Notes: generated by a model not told the origin, from the letters alone. A stretch of 64,000 nucleotides of DNA from an uncultured Draconibacterium sp. (GCF_913060805.1 NZ_CAJXTC010000012.1:62001-126000), one strand, 5' to 3'. Numbered from the stretch's first letter, positions 14,379 through 22,368 are shown. A program made the numbers and translations.

Positions 14379-14760
14379 AAAAAATTTGTTTAAGTATAAA
14401 ATTTGGAATAAGGGCATCAATCATTGCAAGGTTATTGCCCAGGTCTTGTTTGCTCTCAATAAATTCGTTTTGGCATGTCATTTCAAAATGAACACTCCAC
14501 CAAAACCAAAAAGCCGGAGAAAAACGAATTTTATTAAACACCTCGCAAGGGAGCATCTCTCCAAATTCCGGGCTGTTTAAAAATGCTTTAAACAGGGCAT
14601 CAAACACGCGCTTACGTTTTATTTGCTCTGCCAAATCTTCAAGGTAAATACACCCCGACTCGAAAAACATTTCCCAAAGATCATTCTCGGAAACCGACAG
14701 GCGGCAAGCGGTATGCAATAGCGTACCCGAACGCAGTTTTTTGTTAATTTTTAGTTCCAT
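14263..14760 (-). CDS. Unknown early phage protein with overprinted C-terminus
   Basis: This 165-aa protein starts MELKINKKLRSGTLLHTACRLSVSENDLWEMFFESG and is helical with aromatic residues (FSPAFWFWWSVHFEMTCQ). The first ~127 residues look coding. The last ~38 (from YGKQKPECRQRAAG) are rich in R, T, G and P and overlap the next gene in another frame, so this tail may be young overprinted sequence or a sign of a frame change. It lies 21 bp after the RecA-like ATPase. Function unknown. Confidence 0.5.
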   Translation of the reverse strand: MELKINKKLRSGTLLHTACRLSVSENDLWEMFFESGCIYLEDLAEQIKRKRVFDALFKAFLNSPEFGEMLPCEVFNKIRFSPAFWFWWSVHFEMTCQNEFIESKQDLGNNLAMIDALIPNFILKQIFYGKQKPECRQRAAGVPACKTTTVRATPGKVRKEVGSGI

Positions 14761-14781
14761 TGTATTTGCTTGTTTTGTTTG

Positions 14782-15426
14782 TTATAAGTCTTCGTTTCGA
14801 TAGGCCTCGGCTCCTGCTTTCCATATTGTATAAGGCTGGCCTCCACCGTACCGGCTAAGGGCAAATGCCCGGTAGCCTTCAACATGTATCTTCACAAATG
14901 CATCGTAACGGATGCTTTTAGCAGTTCTCCCCGATGGATTTCTACCATCAGCATGAGAGATCAGGATAAATAGCTTGTTCTTAAACTCTTTGCGCAAGGC
15001 GGTATAATCGCGGTAGTTTAGTCCCGAGTACTGTACACTGTCAATTACAACTACTTCGGGGCTACGGCGTTTCCTCAGGCGAATTTTCAGGTCTTCTACC
15101 GGTTCACTGTCCAGTAATATCACCTTACGTTTAACTTCGCTCATGCCAACTGCCTTAAATGCCTTTTTCATCGATACTGATGCACCTTCCTCTAAGCTGT
15201 CATAAGCTACGCGGTAACCAAGTAATGCCAGATACTTGCAAAGCTGAAGGGCAAAGCGGGTTTTTCCGTTCCCGCTGTCGCCCCAAATTAACCACGAGCC
15301 ACCAAGCTCTGGGCGTCCCATCATTGCCTCCCAAGCTCCCTCAAATGGTATTTCATTAAACTTCATCGATTCTAACTGACTTACTGATATTGCCCTGCTC
15401 AACTTTACTTCACTCGTCCCACTCAT
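14782..15426 (-). CDS. RecA/KaiC-fold ATPase
   Basis: This 214-aa protein has a Walker A (GDSGNGKT, residues 49-56), a Walker B (EVVVIDSVQ, about 124-132) and a switch-like ILISHADG (about 153-160), the core of a RecA-fold ATPase. It resembles single-domain DnaB/RadA-like ATPases seen in Bacteroidetes phages and conjugative elements. It probably acts with DNA in phage replication or target choice, coming right after MuB in the operon (15-bp gap). No DNA-binding domain is obvious. Confidence 0.72.
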   Translation of the reverse strand: MSGTSEVKLSRAISVSQLESMKFNEIPFEGAWEAMMGRPELGGSWLIWGDSGNGKTRFALQLCKYLALLGYRVAYDSLEEGASVSMKKAFKAVGMSEVKRKVILLDSEPVEDLKIRLRKRRSPEVVVIDSVQYSGLNYRDYTALRKEFKNKLFILISHADGRNPSGRTAKSIRYDAFVKIHVEGYRAFALSRYGGGQPYTIWKAGAEAYRNEDL

Positions 15427-15441
15427 TCTAAAATCTTCCCT

Positions 15442-16338
15442 TTATGCTTCCTGCCCCTGTACTAATTTTTTGTATGCTTTAATTTTGTCCTTTACACGTC
15501 TGAGATCATGGTCTGAATCCTCATAAATCTCTTTAATACGACTTGCTTCAGTAATACCGTTGGCAACGCAAACTGCACGTACATCGGTTGACCCGACACC
15601 GTTAAGTTTGATAAACTTTTTACCTCCACGCGAGTAAATTTCCGGGTACCCTTTCTTACCAAGGCGAATGCCTTTCTTAATCCGTTTTTCAAGAAATTCA
15701 GTGGCAATCATTATTATGCCGCAATGGTCTTCAAGATTATTGTAAAGGGTAATAAAAAAGTACAGTAGCTGATCATTCAACTTGTCTGCTTCATCAAGTA
15801 CCAATAACGGGGCTTCCTGTTCTTTCAGCTTGCGAACAATCACGCCCATAAGTTCATACATGGTGTATCCGCTTGCATCTTCGCCAATAGCTGTTAAAAG
15901 CTCAAAAAGAAATGTTTTGCGGTTCCAAAAGTCATTGCATTTCAAAGTGTAAACCTGTTTGTTTTCTTTAGTGAATTTTTTAATGGTTTCGGTTTTGCCC
16001 GATCCGGTTGCGCCGGTAATGAATGATACTTTTGAGTTTTCTTTCGAATAGGCGAGCAGTTTGTACAGTGTTTTAAAATCGCGGGTTTCAGCAACCACCC
16101 ATTCATCATTTTTACAGCCAACCTGAGCCGCTACATTCCTCCACATTTCAGCCTTAATTTTTGCCCATGCCTCAGGTGTTTCCGGGCTTTCGCCATACTG
16201 TTTTGCACCTTTTAACATGTGGCTTACAGTTGCCGGACTAACATTTTTTAAACTGTTAGCAGCCTTATTCTGGCTGTCGTACATGCCGCAGTATTCGGCT
16301 AATTTCTCACTGATTTTGAATTTCTCTTGATTTGTCAT
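15442..16338 (-). CDS. MuB-like transposition AAA+ ATPase
   Basis: This 298-aa protein starts with an HTH of the lambda/Cro type (residues 20-45, NKAANSLKNVSPATVSHMLKG), as does Mu B, then an AAA+ core with Walker A GATGSGKT (109-116) and Walker B LLVLDEAD (178-185). MuB binds target DNA, delivers it to the transposase complex and protects the prophage from self-insertion. It lies 55 bp downstream of MuA. Size and order are standard for transposable phages. Confidence 0.9.
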   Translation of the reverse strand: MTNQEKFKISEKLAEYCGMYDSQNKAANSLKNVSPATVSHMLKGAKQYGESPETPEAWAKIKAEMWRNVAAQVGCKNDEWVVAETRDFKTLYKLLAYSKENSKVSFITGATGSGKTETIKKFTKENKQVYTLKCNDFWNRKTFLFELLTAIGEDASGYTMYELMGVIVRKLKEQEAPLLVLDEADKLNDQLLYFFITLYNNLEDHCGIIMIATEFLEKRIKKGIRLGKKGYPEIYSRGGKKFIKLNGVGSTDVRAVCVANGITEASRIKEIYEDSDHDLRRVKDKIKAYKKLVQGQEA

Positions 16339-16393
16339 AATTTTGTTGTGCTTTTGTTCCCGGTTTCACCTCTTGGTGGCCGGGATTCGTTTT

Positions 16394-18493
16394 TTATATC
16401 AAGTCGTAAATGTCCTTTTCATCATAACTTTCTTCCTCACCATCGGCCATCACTGCATTGCTCATGGCTTTTTGCAAGCGTCCAAAATTGTCCGCCTGTT
16501 TTTGTGCTTTCGCTTTTTTCAATGAATTAATGCCTTTTGGTGTTGGAGTAACAAGGCCGTGTTGTTCGGGCAGTTGGTTGTGTTTTTGCTGAATTTCTCG
16601 CAACTGGTTGTATAACTCTATACGCATGGCTTCCAGCTCCGCATCTACTTTGCGCATCCACGAAGCTTCCCATTTTTCCTGCTCCTGTACTCCCCGGTGT
16701 ACTTCAACTTTTTGTTCAGCCGCAGTTACAAAGCGTAAACCTTGCGGAGTGTCTTCGTACAGGTAGATCATAGAAAAATCCTGCGGATCGAATTTCACCC
16801 TGAACTTTTTATCAATATTCCGGGCTAACCAACGTACATCTGGAAGTCCGTTCGGAAGCATAACCATGTAGTCATACTTCACTTTCTTTTCTTCAAAAGC
16901 AATGCCCCACGCGCTGCATTTCACTGTCCTTTGGCGCGTTACCCAAAACAGGTCAACCATATCCATCATTTCAAGCTTAACAGCCCTTGGATTTTCGCTA
17001 TCGCGATACATTTCAATCCTTGGTTTTCCTGTTTTCGGGTGCGGGGCATTGTTCCACTCCTCCCTACGTTTCTTATAAATCTCGTGTATTTCTGGTAATG
17101 TTGGCAGGTTGTATTTATTAGCCATAATAAACTCCATATTGGCCTTACTTTCCTGCTTTTTCGACTGAATATTTTGTCCTGTAAAGAACCAGTCCTTTTT
17201 CAAAAACTCCATTTGGTAACGGCCAAATGCATTTTCAATGGTTTTCGATTTTCCGTTATAGGGCTTCGTTCTAATCGATAAACGAGCCAGTTTTGTTAAA
17301 AAATCACCGGCTTCAAGCTTCTTATGGCCTCCTTGGTTGTCAAACTTAATCTCGTAAGGCTTTTGTCCGCTGGTTTGAAGAGCCATCCGGTAAGCACTAT
17401 ATTGCGCTTGATAATCTTCTGTGTCCGAAATGAAATAACCAATAAAACACTCGCTGTAAACGTCCATAACCTCATAAACACTGGTAGTTTTCATCTGAAA
17501 ACGGCCTTGCGTATCTCTGGCTTGGTAGTAATAATTCAACTTGGTACCGTCGCTATACCACAGGCTGTCGCGCATAGTTGGCAGAATGGTTTTTTGTTGG
17601 TACCCAAATTTTTCTTTCGCGTTTAATTCACCATAACGGGCCCCCCACCAGAGCGGCTTAATCTCCGGTTCGTACAAAAAGTTATGAATTGCGTCAGTAC
17701 TTTTTAGTCCTTTCCAATCTTGCGAAGCTGCTAACTGGTTGTATTCGTTCAATAGCTGCTGTTCGGTTGCAATCCGATTAACCATACTAGTCCAGCGGCT
17801 CAAAATCCAAATCTTGGCTTCATCATTAATCTTCTCACTGTTTTTATTACACCAGTTGCCATGTATAAGGCTCTCATAACCAATTCTGTCATAACGGCTA
17901 TTGTTAAGCGCCTTGTATTTTCTGTATGTTTCCTGTAACCTCCGGTGTGCTGTCGATGACAATGGCAGCATTTTGCCCTCAGCATCAAATTTTGGCGTTG
18001 GAGGCAAAGAGTGTTTAAACACTGTTTTATCAAGATTTACAACCGCTTGTGCAATCTTTGGCCAAACTCCTTTTAATTTGCCGTTTATCGCTTTTGTAGC
18101 CGTTCCTCTGTCAGTCAGAATTAAATGAATTGCATTCAGAATAGATGCATTCGTGCAATATTCATCTTGCGCATCTTTTGGCAAATGATCACCGCTATCC
18201 ATAACATAATCCCTGAAATAAATTCGGGCTTTATCATCCTCTACAATCAAATCCTTCAGCGCACTTTTAGTTGATTGCTCCTCCGGTTCACCTCCAATTA
18301 AAGCGCGAATCTTTTTCTTAAATCTTTCAGGAATACTGTAATAAAAAACCAACGATGAGTTATCAACGCCTCCTCCGCGTTTGGCCAATTCAATCTGACC
18401 TCTTCGTAATAACTTGTAATAGTTATCCTCGCTAAAGACAAATTCAGTTAACCATTTTTTTGTAAAACATATTTTATCACCGAAGTATTCCAT
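16394..18493 (-). CDS. MuA-like DDE transposase
   Basis: This 699-aa enzyme cuts the phage ends and joins them to target DNA. The N-terminal part contains MuA-type DNA-binding regions (KKWLTEFVFSEDNYYKLLRRGQ). The RNase H-fold catalytic core has the triad D in SDGTKLN (about 315), D in FDNQGG (about 384) and E in KTIENAFGRYQ (about 419). A beta-barrel (Mu-transpos_C) and a basic C-terminal tail follow, the latter where MuA contacts MuB. Its binding sites are probably the AATTAACCTT repeats near 19.7-19.8 kb. Length is close to Mu A (663 aa). Confidence 0.93.
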   Translation of the reverse strand: MEYFGDKICFTKKWLTEFVFSEDNYYKLLRRGQIELAKRGGGVDNSSLVFYYSIPERFKKKIRALIGGEPEEQSTKSALKDLIVEDDKARIYFRDYVMDSGDHLPKDAQDEYCTNASILNAIHLILTDRGTATKAINGKLKGVWPKIAQAVVNLDKTVFKHSLPPTPKFDAEGKMLPLSSTAHRRLQETYRKYKALNNSRYDRIGYESLIHGNWCNKNSEKINDEAKIWILSRWTSMVNRIATEQQLLNEYNQLAASQDWKGLKSTDAIHNFLYEPEIKPLWWGARYGELNAKEKFGYQQKTILPTMRDSLWYSDGTKLNYYYQARDTQGRFQMKTTSVYEVMDVYSECFIGYFISDTEDYQAQYSAYRMALQTSGQKPYEIKFDNQGGHKKLEAGDFLTKLARLSIRTKPYNGKSKTIENAFGRYQMEFLKKDWFFTGQNIQSKKQESKANMEFIMANKYNLPTLPEIHEIYKKRREEWNNAPHPKTGKPRIEMYRDSENPRAVKLEMMDMVDLFWVTRQRTVKCSAWGIAFEEKKVKYDYMVMLPNGLPDVRWLARNIDKKFRVKFDPQDFSMIYLYEDTPQGLRFVTAAEQKVEVHRGVQEQEKWEASWMRKVDAELEAMRIELYNQLREIQQKHNQLPEQHGLVTPTPKGINSLKKAKAQKQADNFGRLQKAMSNAVMADGEEESYDEKDIYDLI

Positions 18494-18499
18494 AACCGA

Positions 18500-18748
18500 T
18501 TAATTTGCGTCTGAAGGACTAAGAGTACTAATGAGCTTCTTATTTTCTCTGACAAGCCTATCAGCCGCAGCTTTTACAGCTGCTTGCATTTTCCTTTCTC
18601 CCGAAAGCTGTTGTACAACACTTACATACTTATAACCCGAGGCTGTAGCTATTAACTGAATGTCTCCATGCCTTAAATGTTCCTTGTCCTCGTACGGTTT
18701 CCCGTATTTTTTTCGTGTGTTGTTTGCTTTTGTCTCCTCTTTTTGCAT
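18500..18748 (-). CDS. Ner-like early regulator (HTH)
   Basis: The start MQKEETKANNTRKKYG at 18748 (82 aa) is chosen because the promoter's -7 element lies at 18772-18779, so the longer start at 18784 would be upstream of the transcript. Residues about 30-55 (RHGDIQLIATASGYKYVSVVQQLSGERKMQ) look like an HTH, followed by a helix (AAVKAAADRLVRENKKL). First gene of the early operon, right before MuA: the place of ner in Mu, a negative regulator of early transcription. Function is inferred from place and HTH. Confidence 0.6.
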   Translation of the reverse strand: MQKEETKANNTRKKYGKPYEDKEHLRHGDIQLIATASGYKYVSVVQQLSGERKMQAAVKAAADRLVRENKKLISTLSPSDAN

Positions 18749-18771
18749 AACTTTGAATAAATTTAATGATA

Positions 18772-18802
18772 CAAACATACGCAATTGCGTTCTTTTCCCA
18801 AA
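18772..18802 (-). promoter_or_regulatory. Early promoter (Bacteroidetes type)
   Basis: On the minus strand TTTG (18802-18799) is followed by a 19-nt spacer and TATGTTTG (18779-18772), an exact match to the Bacteroidetes -33 TTTG / -7 TAnnTTTG consensus. It would start the ner-muA-muB transcript with a leader of about 20 nt. The operator palindrome ACGCAATTGCGT fills the downstream half of the spacer. Confidence 0.8.
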
Positions 18803-18817
18803 CTCAATTGTGTACTT
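18778..18817. promoter_or_regulatory. Repressor operators O1 and O2
   Basis: Two 17-bp sites in the same orientation: O1 TACGCAATTGCGTTCTT (18778-18794) contains a perfect 12-bp palindrome and overlaps the early promoter; O2 AACTCAATTGTGTACTT (18801-18817) lies 23 bp on, about two helical turns, over the -33 element. The shared core is ACnCAATTGnGT. They are placed to let the adjacent repressor block the early promoter. Confidence 0.7.
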
Positions 18818-18847
18818 TTTTGAATATTTTTTTACGATTTTTTATAA

Positions 18848-19297
18848 GTGAGTATTAACAAGAGATTTATAGAAGTCATTAACTACTTCGAAGATGGTAA
18901 TAAGAACGCATTTGCGCGAAAATGCGACTTAAAACCTACTACATTGAGTGGAATTGTGGGGGTGAGACAGAGTGATCCATCCTCAAAGATACTCAATTGC
19001 GTACTTCAGGCATATCCAGAGCTAAATATACGGTGGCTTCTAACAGGATGGGGGGAGATGCTGGAGGAACGGGCATCTGATGTTGGATTTCAAAAATTAC
19101 AAACCCAGGAATGCGCCGAATGCGCACACAAAGATGAAACAGTTAATAACCTAAAAGATTTGGTTGAAAGTTTAAAACAAGACAAAGAAGACCTTAGAGA
19201 CAGAGTCAAAAGTCTTAAAGCTGACAAACAACGCTTGCTAGATTCAATAGACTCGGCTACCGGCGAAAACTCTACTGGCAAACGCAATTCCGCATAA
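18848..19297 (+). CDS. CI-type phage repressor with coiled-coil C-terminus
   Basis: This 149-aa protein starts at a GTG (SINKRFIEVINYF). Residues about 15-60 form an XRE-type HTH (NAFARKCDLKPTTLSGIV), followed by ELNIRWLLTGWGEMLEE, a segment typical of phage CI-like repressors. There is no S24 peptidase domain; the C-terminus is a long coiled coil (NNLKDLVESLKQDKEDLRDRVKSLKADKQRLLD) that would dimerise it. It diverges from the early operon across a 99-bp operator region and holds a third operator inside its own coding sequence. Confidence 0.82.
   Translation: MSINKRFIEVINYFEDGNKNAFARKCDLKPTTLSGIVGVRQSDPSSKILNCVLQAYPELNIRWLLTGWGEMLEERASDVGFQKLQTQECAECAHKDETVNNLKDLVESLKQDKEDLRDRVKSLKADKQRLLDSIDSATGENSTGKRNSA
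18990..19006. promoter_or_regulatory. Operator O3 inside the repressor gene
   Basis: TACTCAATTGCGTACTT matches O1 in 15 of 17 and O2 in 15 of 17 positions, in the same orientation, 142 bp into the repressor coding sequence. Such an internal site suggests looping or a roadblock that limits repressor expression. Confidence 0.55.
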
Positions 19298-19551
19298 TTA
19301 AGCACATATCATCACAGCCTATTGAAAATCACTACTCACCCCAACAAGATACACGCGCACACCTTTCTATTACCTTTCGCAATAAAAAAGAAGCCTAACA
19401 AACTATGTATGTTTGAATTACGTCTCTATCTGCATTGTCTAAAAAATGGCTTAAGGTGTGGCTTAACCTATGATTTAATGTCAATTTTATGGTAGTTTAA
19501 ACGAACATTTGACACATATTAGTATAGTTTGAATGTGATTCTTGCCATGTT

Positions 19552-19587
19552 TTGTCCACCCAATTGTCCACCCAATTGTCCACCCAA
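19552..19587. repeat. Three perfect tandem 12-bp repeats
   Basis: TTGTCCACCCAA occurs three times head-to-tail with no spacer, in the gene-free left end of the prophage. The unit is GC-rich compared with its surroundings. Iterons of this kind can bind a phage or host protein; nothing shows which. Confidence 0.85.
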
Positions 19588-19625
19588 CCGTACATAAGTG
19601 TTAATTTCAACCTTCTAATCGGGCA

Positions 19626-19650
19626 CAAAAAAAGGCTCTGTTAAAGCCTT
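19626..19650 (-). terminator. Terminator facing incoming host transcription
   Basis: On the minus strand AAGGCT / AGCCTT (loop 7 nt) is followed by a T-run (A-run 19627-19633 on plus). It would stop transcription entering the prophage end from the right. On the plus strand it is a weak terminator for the repressor gene. Confidence 0.55.
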
Positions 19651-19709
19651 ATTTAGTGGGGGAGCACCTAATGTGACACGAGACATAAAAGTGCCTCAAT
19701 CGCCTTTAT

Positions 19710-19826
19710 AATTAACCTTTCAGCACTGTTTAATAAAAGCGTTTAACCTTTTTTGCTAATAGCTAAAACACTTAATTCGCTAAATTAACCTTCAATGGAA
19801 GCAGAATTAACCTTTTGCACAATTCG
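19710..19826. repeat. Transposase end-binding sites of the Mu-like prophage (left end)
   Basis: AATTAACCTT or GTTTAACCTT occurs four times in the same orientation at 19710, 19741, 19783 and 19805, often preceded by a G/C-containing TCGC or AAGCG block (about 22 bp in all). Several repeated transposase sites clustered near an end, next to the repressor, are the hallmark of Mu attL. The exact terminal dinucleotide (CA on this strand) is not resolved: candidates follow the fourth site up to about 19,917. Confidence 0.65.
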
Positions 19827-20631
19827 TTTTTTTCTCACTATCTTTGTTTCCTTTGATAATCAAGATATTAATATAAATCAATGTGTACGTTTTGTTTTTA
19901 TCCCCTTATTTACTCCAGAATATGAAGTTCCTTTTGCCGGCCATCCTACTTTAGGAACAGCTTATGTAATCTCTAAATATTTATTATCGGAACCTAAAAA
20001 AAGTATATTATTAAAGCTAAAGCATGCAGATATCAGAGTTGATTTATCCTCTGTTGATAATCTGGATTTCTGTGATTTTGTAATGGAGCAAGCTCAACCC
20101 GAATTTATTAAGAAATATGGCCACGAAGAAATTGCGGTAGGATTAGGAATTGATTTTAAAGCTATAGATTTTAAAAGGTCTATAGAAGAGATAAGTACAG
20201 GTATTCCTTATATAATTATTCCAATTATTAGTTTAAAAGAAATGAATGGAATAAAACTAAACTCAGATAAAATAATTGAGTTTTTAATAAAAAACAAGTG
20301 CTATAAAACTAATAGTTGGTCAGAATTATCCACCTCATTATTTTTTATTACAGAAGAAACTTACGAAAAATTCAACAACTATAATGGACGTATGTTTTGT
20401 ATTGAGAATGGAGATATAATTGAAGATTCCGCAACGGGAAGTGCCAATGGTTGCTTTTTGGCCTATCTTCTCAAAAACAATTCAAATTGTGTTTCTGCTA
20501 TTGTTGAACAAGGTTTTCAAATGAATCGCAAATCTTATATCAAATTACAAGGCAAATTACACAACAGTAAATTTTCCTTAAAAGTCGGTGGGAATGTTGT
20601 TGAATTAAGCAAAGGCACCTGGAGCATTTAA
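19795..20631 (+). pseudogene. PhzF-family isomerase gene, 5' end lost at the prophage junction
   Basis: From codon 19909 onward (FTPEYEVPFAGHPTLGTAY) the frame is a clear PhzF-family protein, ending with IEDSATGSANGCFLAYLL, the second family motif. The preceding 38 codons lack PhzF similarity and overlap the phage end, so the normal first ~45-60 residues, with the catalytic Glu found in PhzF, are missing. The PhzF fold (phenazine/diaminopimelate-epimerase-like isomerase) would be incomplete. The simplest reading is that the prophage inserted into this gene; the missing part should lie at the other prophage end. Confidence 0.8.
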
Positions 20632-20845
20632 CCAGCCGAAAGCTAGAGTAAATAACATTATTATGTATAGTAATATATTTAAGTGAAATAACAATTAAAG
20701 GTTCGTAAAACGAAGAAACGCGTTATGGTAATTTTTATCGGGAGGAATCAATTACTATAAAACTCAATTAACTATGTGGAGAAAAAATTGCCCTAGTTCA
20801 GACCGATTAAAGAAACGAAATCTTATACTGATAAATTGATTTATT

Positions 20846-21433
20846 ATGAAAAAAGCATTGTTACTGTTAGCCGACGGATTTGAGACATTTGAGGCAAGTG
20901 TGTTTATTGATGTTATTGGCTGGAATCTTGTTTATGGTGATAACTCGACTGAATTGTTTACGTGTGGATTAAGAAAGGAGGTTAAAAGTTCATTCAACCA
21001 ACGGTTTATTGTGGATTACAGGATTGATGAAATCGATATTGAATTTTATGATGCATTGGCAATTCCCGGCGGATTTGAGGTTTATGGATTTTACAAAGAT
21101 GCTTATGACAATACATTCTCAGATTTGATCAGAGCTTTTAAATCAAATAATAAAATCATTGCATCTATTTGTGTTGGTGCCTTACCGGTAGGAAAGAGCG
21201 GAATCTTAAACGGTAAAAACGGAACGGTTTACAATAGCCCAATTCGGAGAGAGGAATTAAAAGGATTTGGGGTTAATGTGATACATCAGCCAATTGTGGT
21301 AGATGATAATATCATCACATCATGGAATCCGTCAACAGCTATAGATGTTGCATTATTATTGCTGGAGAAATTGACAACCAAAATCAATGCGGACAAAATT
21401 CGTAAGTTAATGGGTTTTGAAGTAAAAGACTAA
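20846..21433 (+). CDS. DJ-1/PfpI family protein
   Basis: This 195-aa protein has the DJ-1/PfpI fold: KKALLLLADGFETFEASVFIDVIGW, the acidic residue in that first loop (E near 15), the GGFE turn (IPGGFEVYGF) and the nucleophile elbow ASICVGALPVG with the reactive Cys near residue 113. Members include protein deglycases, chaperones and ThiJ-type amidotransferase-like proteins. The substrate cannot be told. It follows the phzF relic by 214 bp with no visible gene between. Confidence 0.85.
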   Translation: MKKALLLLADGFETFEASVFIDVIGWNLVYGDNSTELFTCGLRKEVKSSFNQRFIVDYRIDEIDIEFYDALAIPGGFEVYGFYKDAYDNTFSDLIRAFKSNNKIIASICVGALPVGKSGILNGKNGTVYNSPIRREELKGFGVNVIHQPIVVDDNIITSWNPSTAIDVALLLLEKLTTKINADKIRKLMGFEVKD

Positions 21434-22061
21434 CTGGCTAATAGAATAAGTGAATGAGCCAGGGCAGAGATGGACTCGATCTTTCTTTGTCTTTGATAGA
21501 CTTTAAAAGCTATGTTTTTGTGCAAATATTGTGCAAACAAATATGAGTTATACCAAGCAATAGAATCTCGACTGCTGGAATCTGGATCCATTGATCAAAC
21601 TCGAGTTTCTTTTTCATTTGGGGTGATTTTGATTTCATTCAAAGCTATTGAATATTTTATTAACTTGGAAAAATAATGCGTGGATTAAAACATAGGCAAG
21701 CAGAGGATCTCCTTAAACACTTCTATCAACCAGGGGAGAAGGTGAGCTTTATGAACTGGTTCGGTTGTTGATTATTGCTGGGTATTTATTATTTTTTGCA
21801 TGAGATGATGTTTTATCAGTATGGGAAATCAAGGTTGTGATTATATGTTACTATGAGGTAAAAAATGCTATATTTGTAATAAGAAGGTTAGTTACGAAAG
21901 TTCAATGACATACTAAGACAATTGGTGAAATTTATTTGGTTACCAAAACGTTACACGAATCGAATAAGAATGTCTCAAAGTCTTGATATTGAATAAGAAA
22001 ATTTTGGTGGTTCGAGTCTCGTCGTCACCGCAAAAGCAGCTCAAAAGGCTGCTTTTTTGTT
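21434..22061. other. Gene-poor stretch with degraded mobile-element look
   Basis: Over 600 bp holds no convincing gene. A pair of TTGTGCAAA direct repeats (21516-21540) sits in a stretch whose style resembles DNA in front of Bacteroidetes integrase genes. A 32-codon frame (21676-21771) has no recognised match. The right end runs into the tRNA-3'-end repeat at 22011. Insertion and loss of a mobile element is a reasonable guess, no more. Confidence 0.4.
22011..22061 (+). repeat. 51-bp direct repeat, copy 1: tRNA 3' end plus terminator
   Basis: Starts TTCGAGTCTCGTCGTCACC-GCA, which reads as a T-loop, 3' stem and acceptor end of a tRNA, then AAAAGCAGC...GCTGCTTTTTT, a factor-independent terminator. 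Identical to 22368-22418. No complete tRNA gene is found upstream; only the 3' end is here. Confidence 0.85.
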
Positions 22062-22310
22062 ATGAAGTATTACGTTTATATCATCTATTCTGCTAGCCTT
22101 GATTCATATTATAAAGGACAAACTTCTTGCTTGGAGGAGCGTTTATCACGGCATAATTCAGGCTATGAAAAATCCACGTGTAACGGCACTCCCTGGAAGC
22201 TCGTTTGGAGTACAACAAAATCAACAAGAGGTGAAGCTTTAATATTAGAGAAAAAATTGAAAAACTTGTCGAGGGAGAAAACGCTAGCATTTATAAAAAA
22301 GTATAGCTAA
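22062..22310 (+). CDS. GIY-YIG nuclease domain protein
   Basis: This 82-aa protein has the single GIY-YIG-type nuclease domain: KYYVYIIYS (GIY strand), SYYKGQTSCLEERLSRHNSG (YIG strand and helix with R) and NGTPWKLVWSTTK, EALILEKKLKNLSREK with the metal-binding E. Small GIY-YIG proteins of this kind are common in Bacteroidetes near tRNA and rRNA genes. It starts immediately after the T-run of copy 1 and is flanked by two identical tRNA-end repeats, which suggests mobility by homing or recombination at tRNA genes. Confidence 0.85.
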   Translation: MKYYVYIIYSASLDSYYKGQTSCLEERLSRHNSGYEKSTCNGTPWKLVWSTTKSTRGEALILEKKLKNLSREKTLAFIKKYS

Positions 22311-22324
22311 AGACGCTCGCGAGC

Positions 22325-22368
22325 CCTGACGCCCAAAGGTGTCAGGATGCTGACCAAAGCGTCAGCAT
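22325..22368 (+). promoter_or_regulatory. Tandem hairpins with mutually exclusive pairing
   Basis: CCTGACGCC/GGTGTCAGG (22325-22346, 9 bp with one G.T) and ATGCTGAC/GTCAGCAT (22347-22368, 8 bp) lie side by side after the GIY-YIG gene. The left arm CTGACGC can also pair with GCGTCAG at 22359-22365, so two folds compete. Confidence 0.6.

Larger units (their letters stand above)
19298..19794. other. Phage left-end region without genes
   Basis: About 500 bp with no convincing gene. It holds a minus-strand terminator (19626-19650), three tandem 12-bp repeats (19552-19587) and the first three of four AATTAACCTT transposase-site candidates. A -7-like TATGTTTG at 19407-19414 on the plus strand has no proper -33 partner. 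The rest shows only AT-rich sequence. Confidence 0.6.

Noticed and set aside
18748-18784. Start at 18784 for the Ner-like gene
   Set aside because: It lies at or upstream of the promoter's -7 element, so the transcript would not include it.
19552-19587. CRISPR array from the 12-bp repeats
   Set aside because: Units are directly tandem with no spacers and no cas genes are nearby; same for 39079-39134 and 54262-54301.
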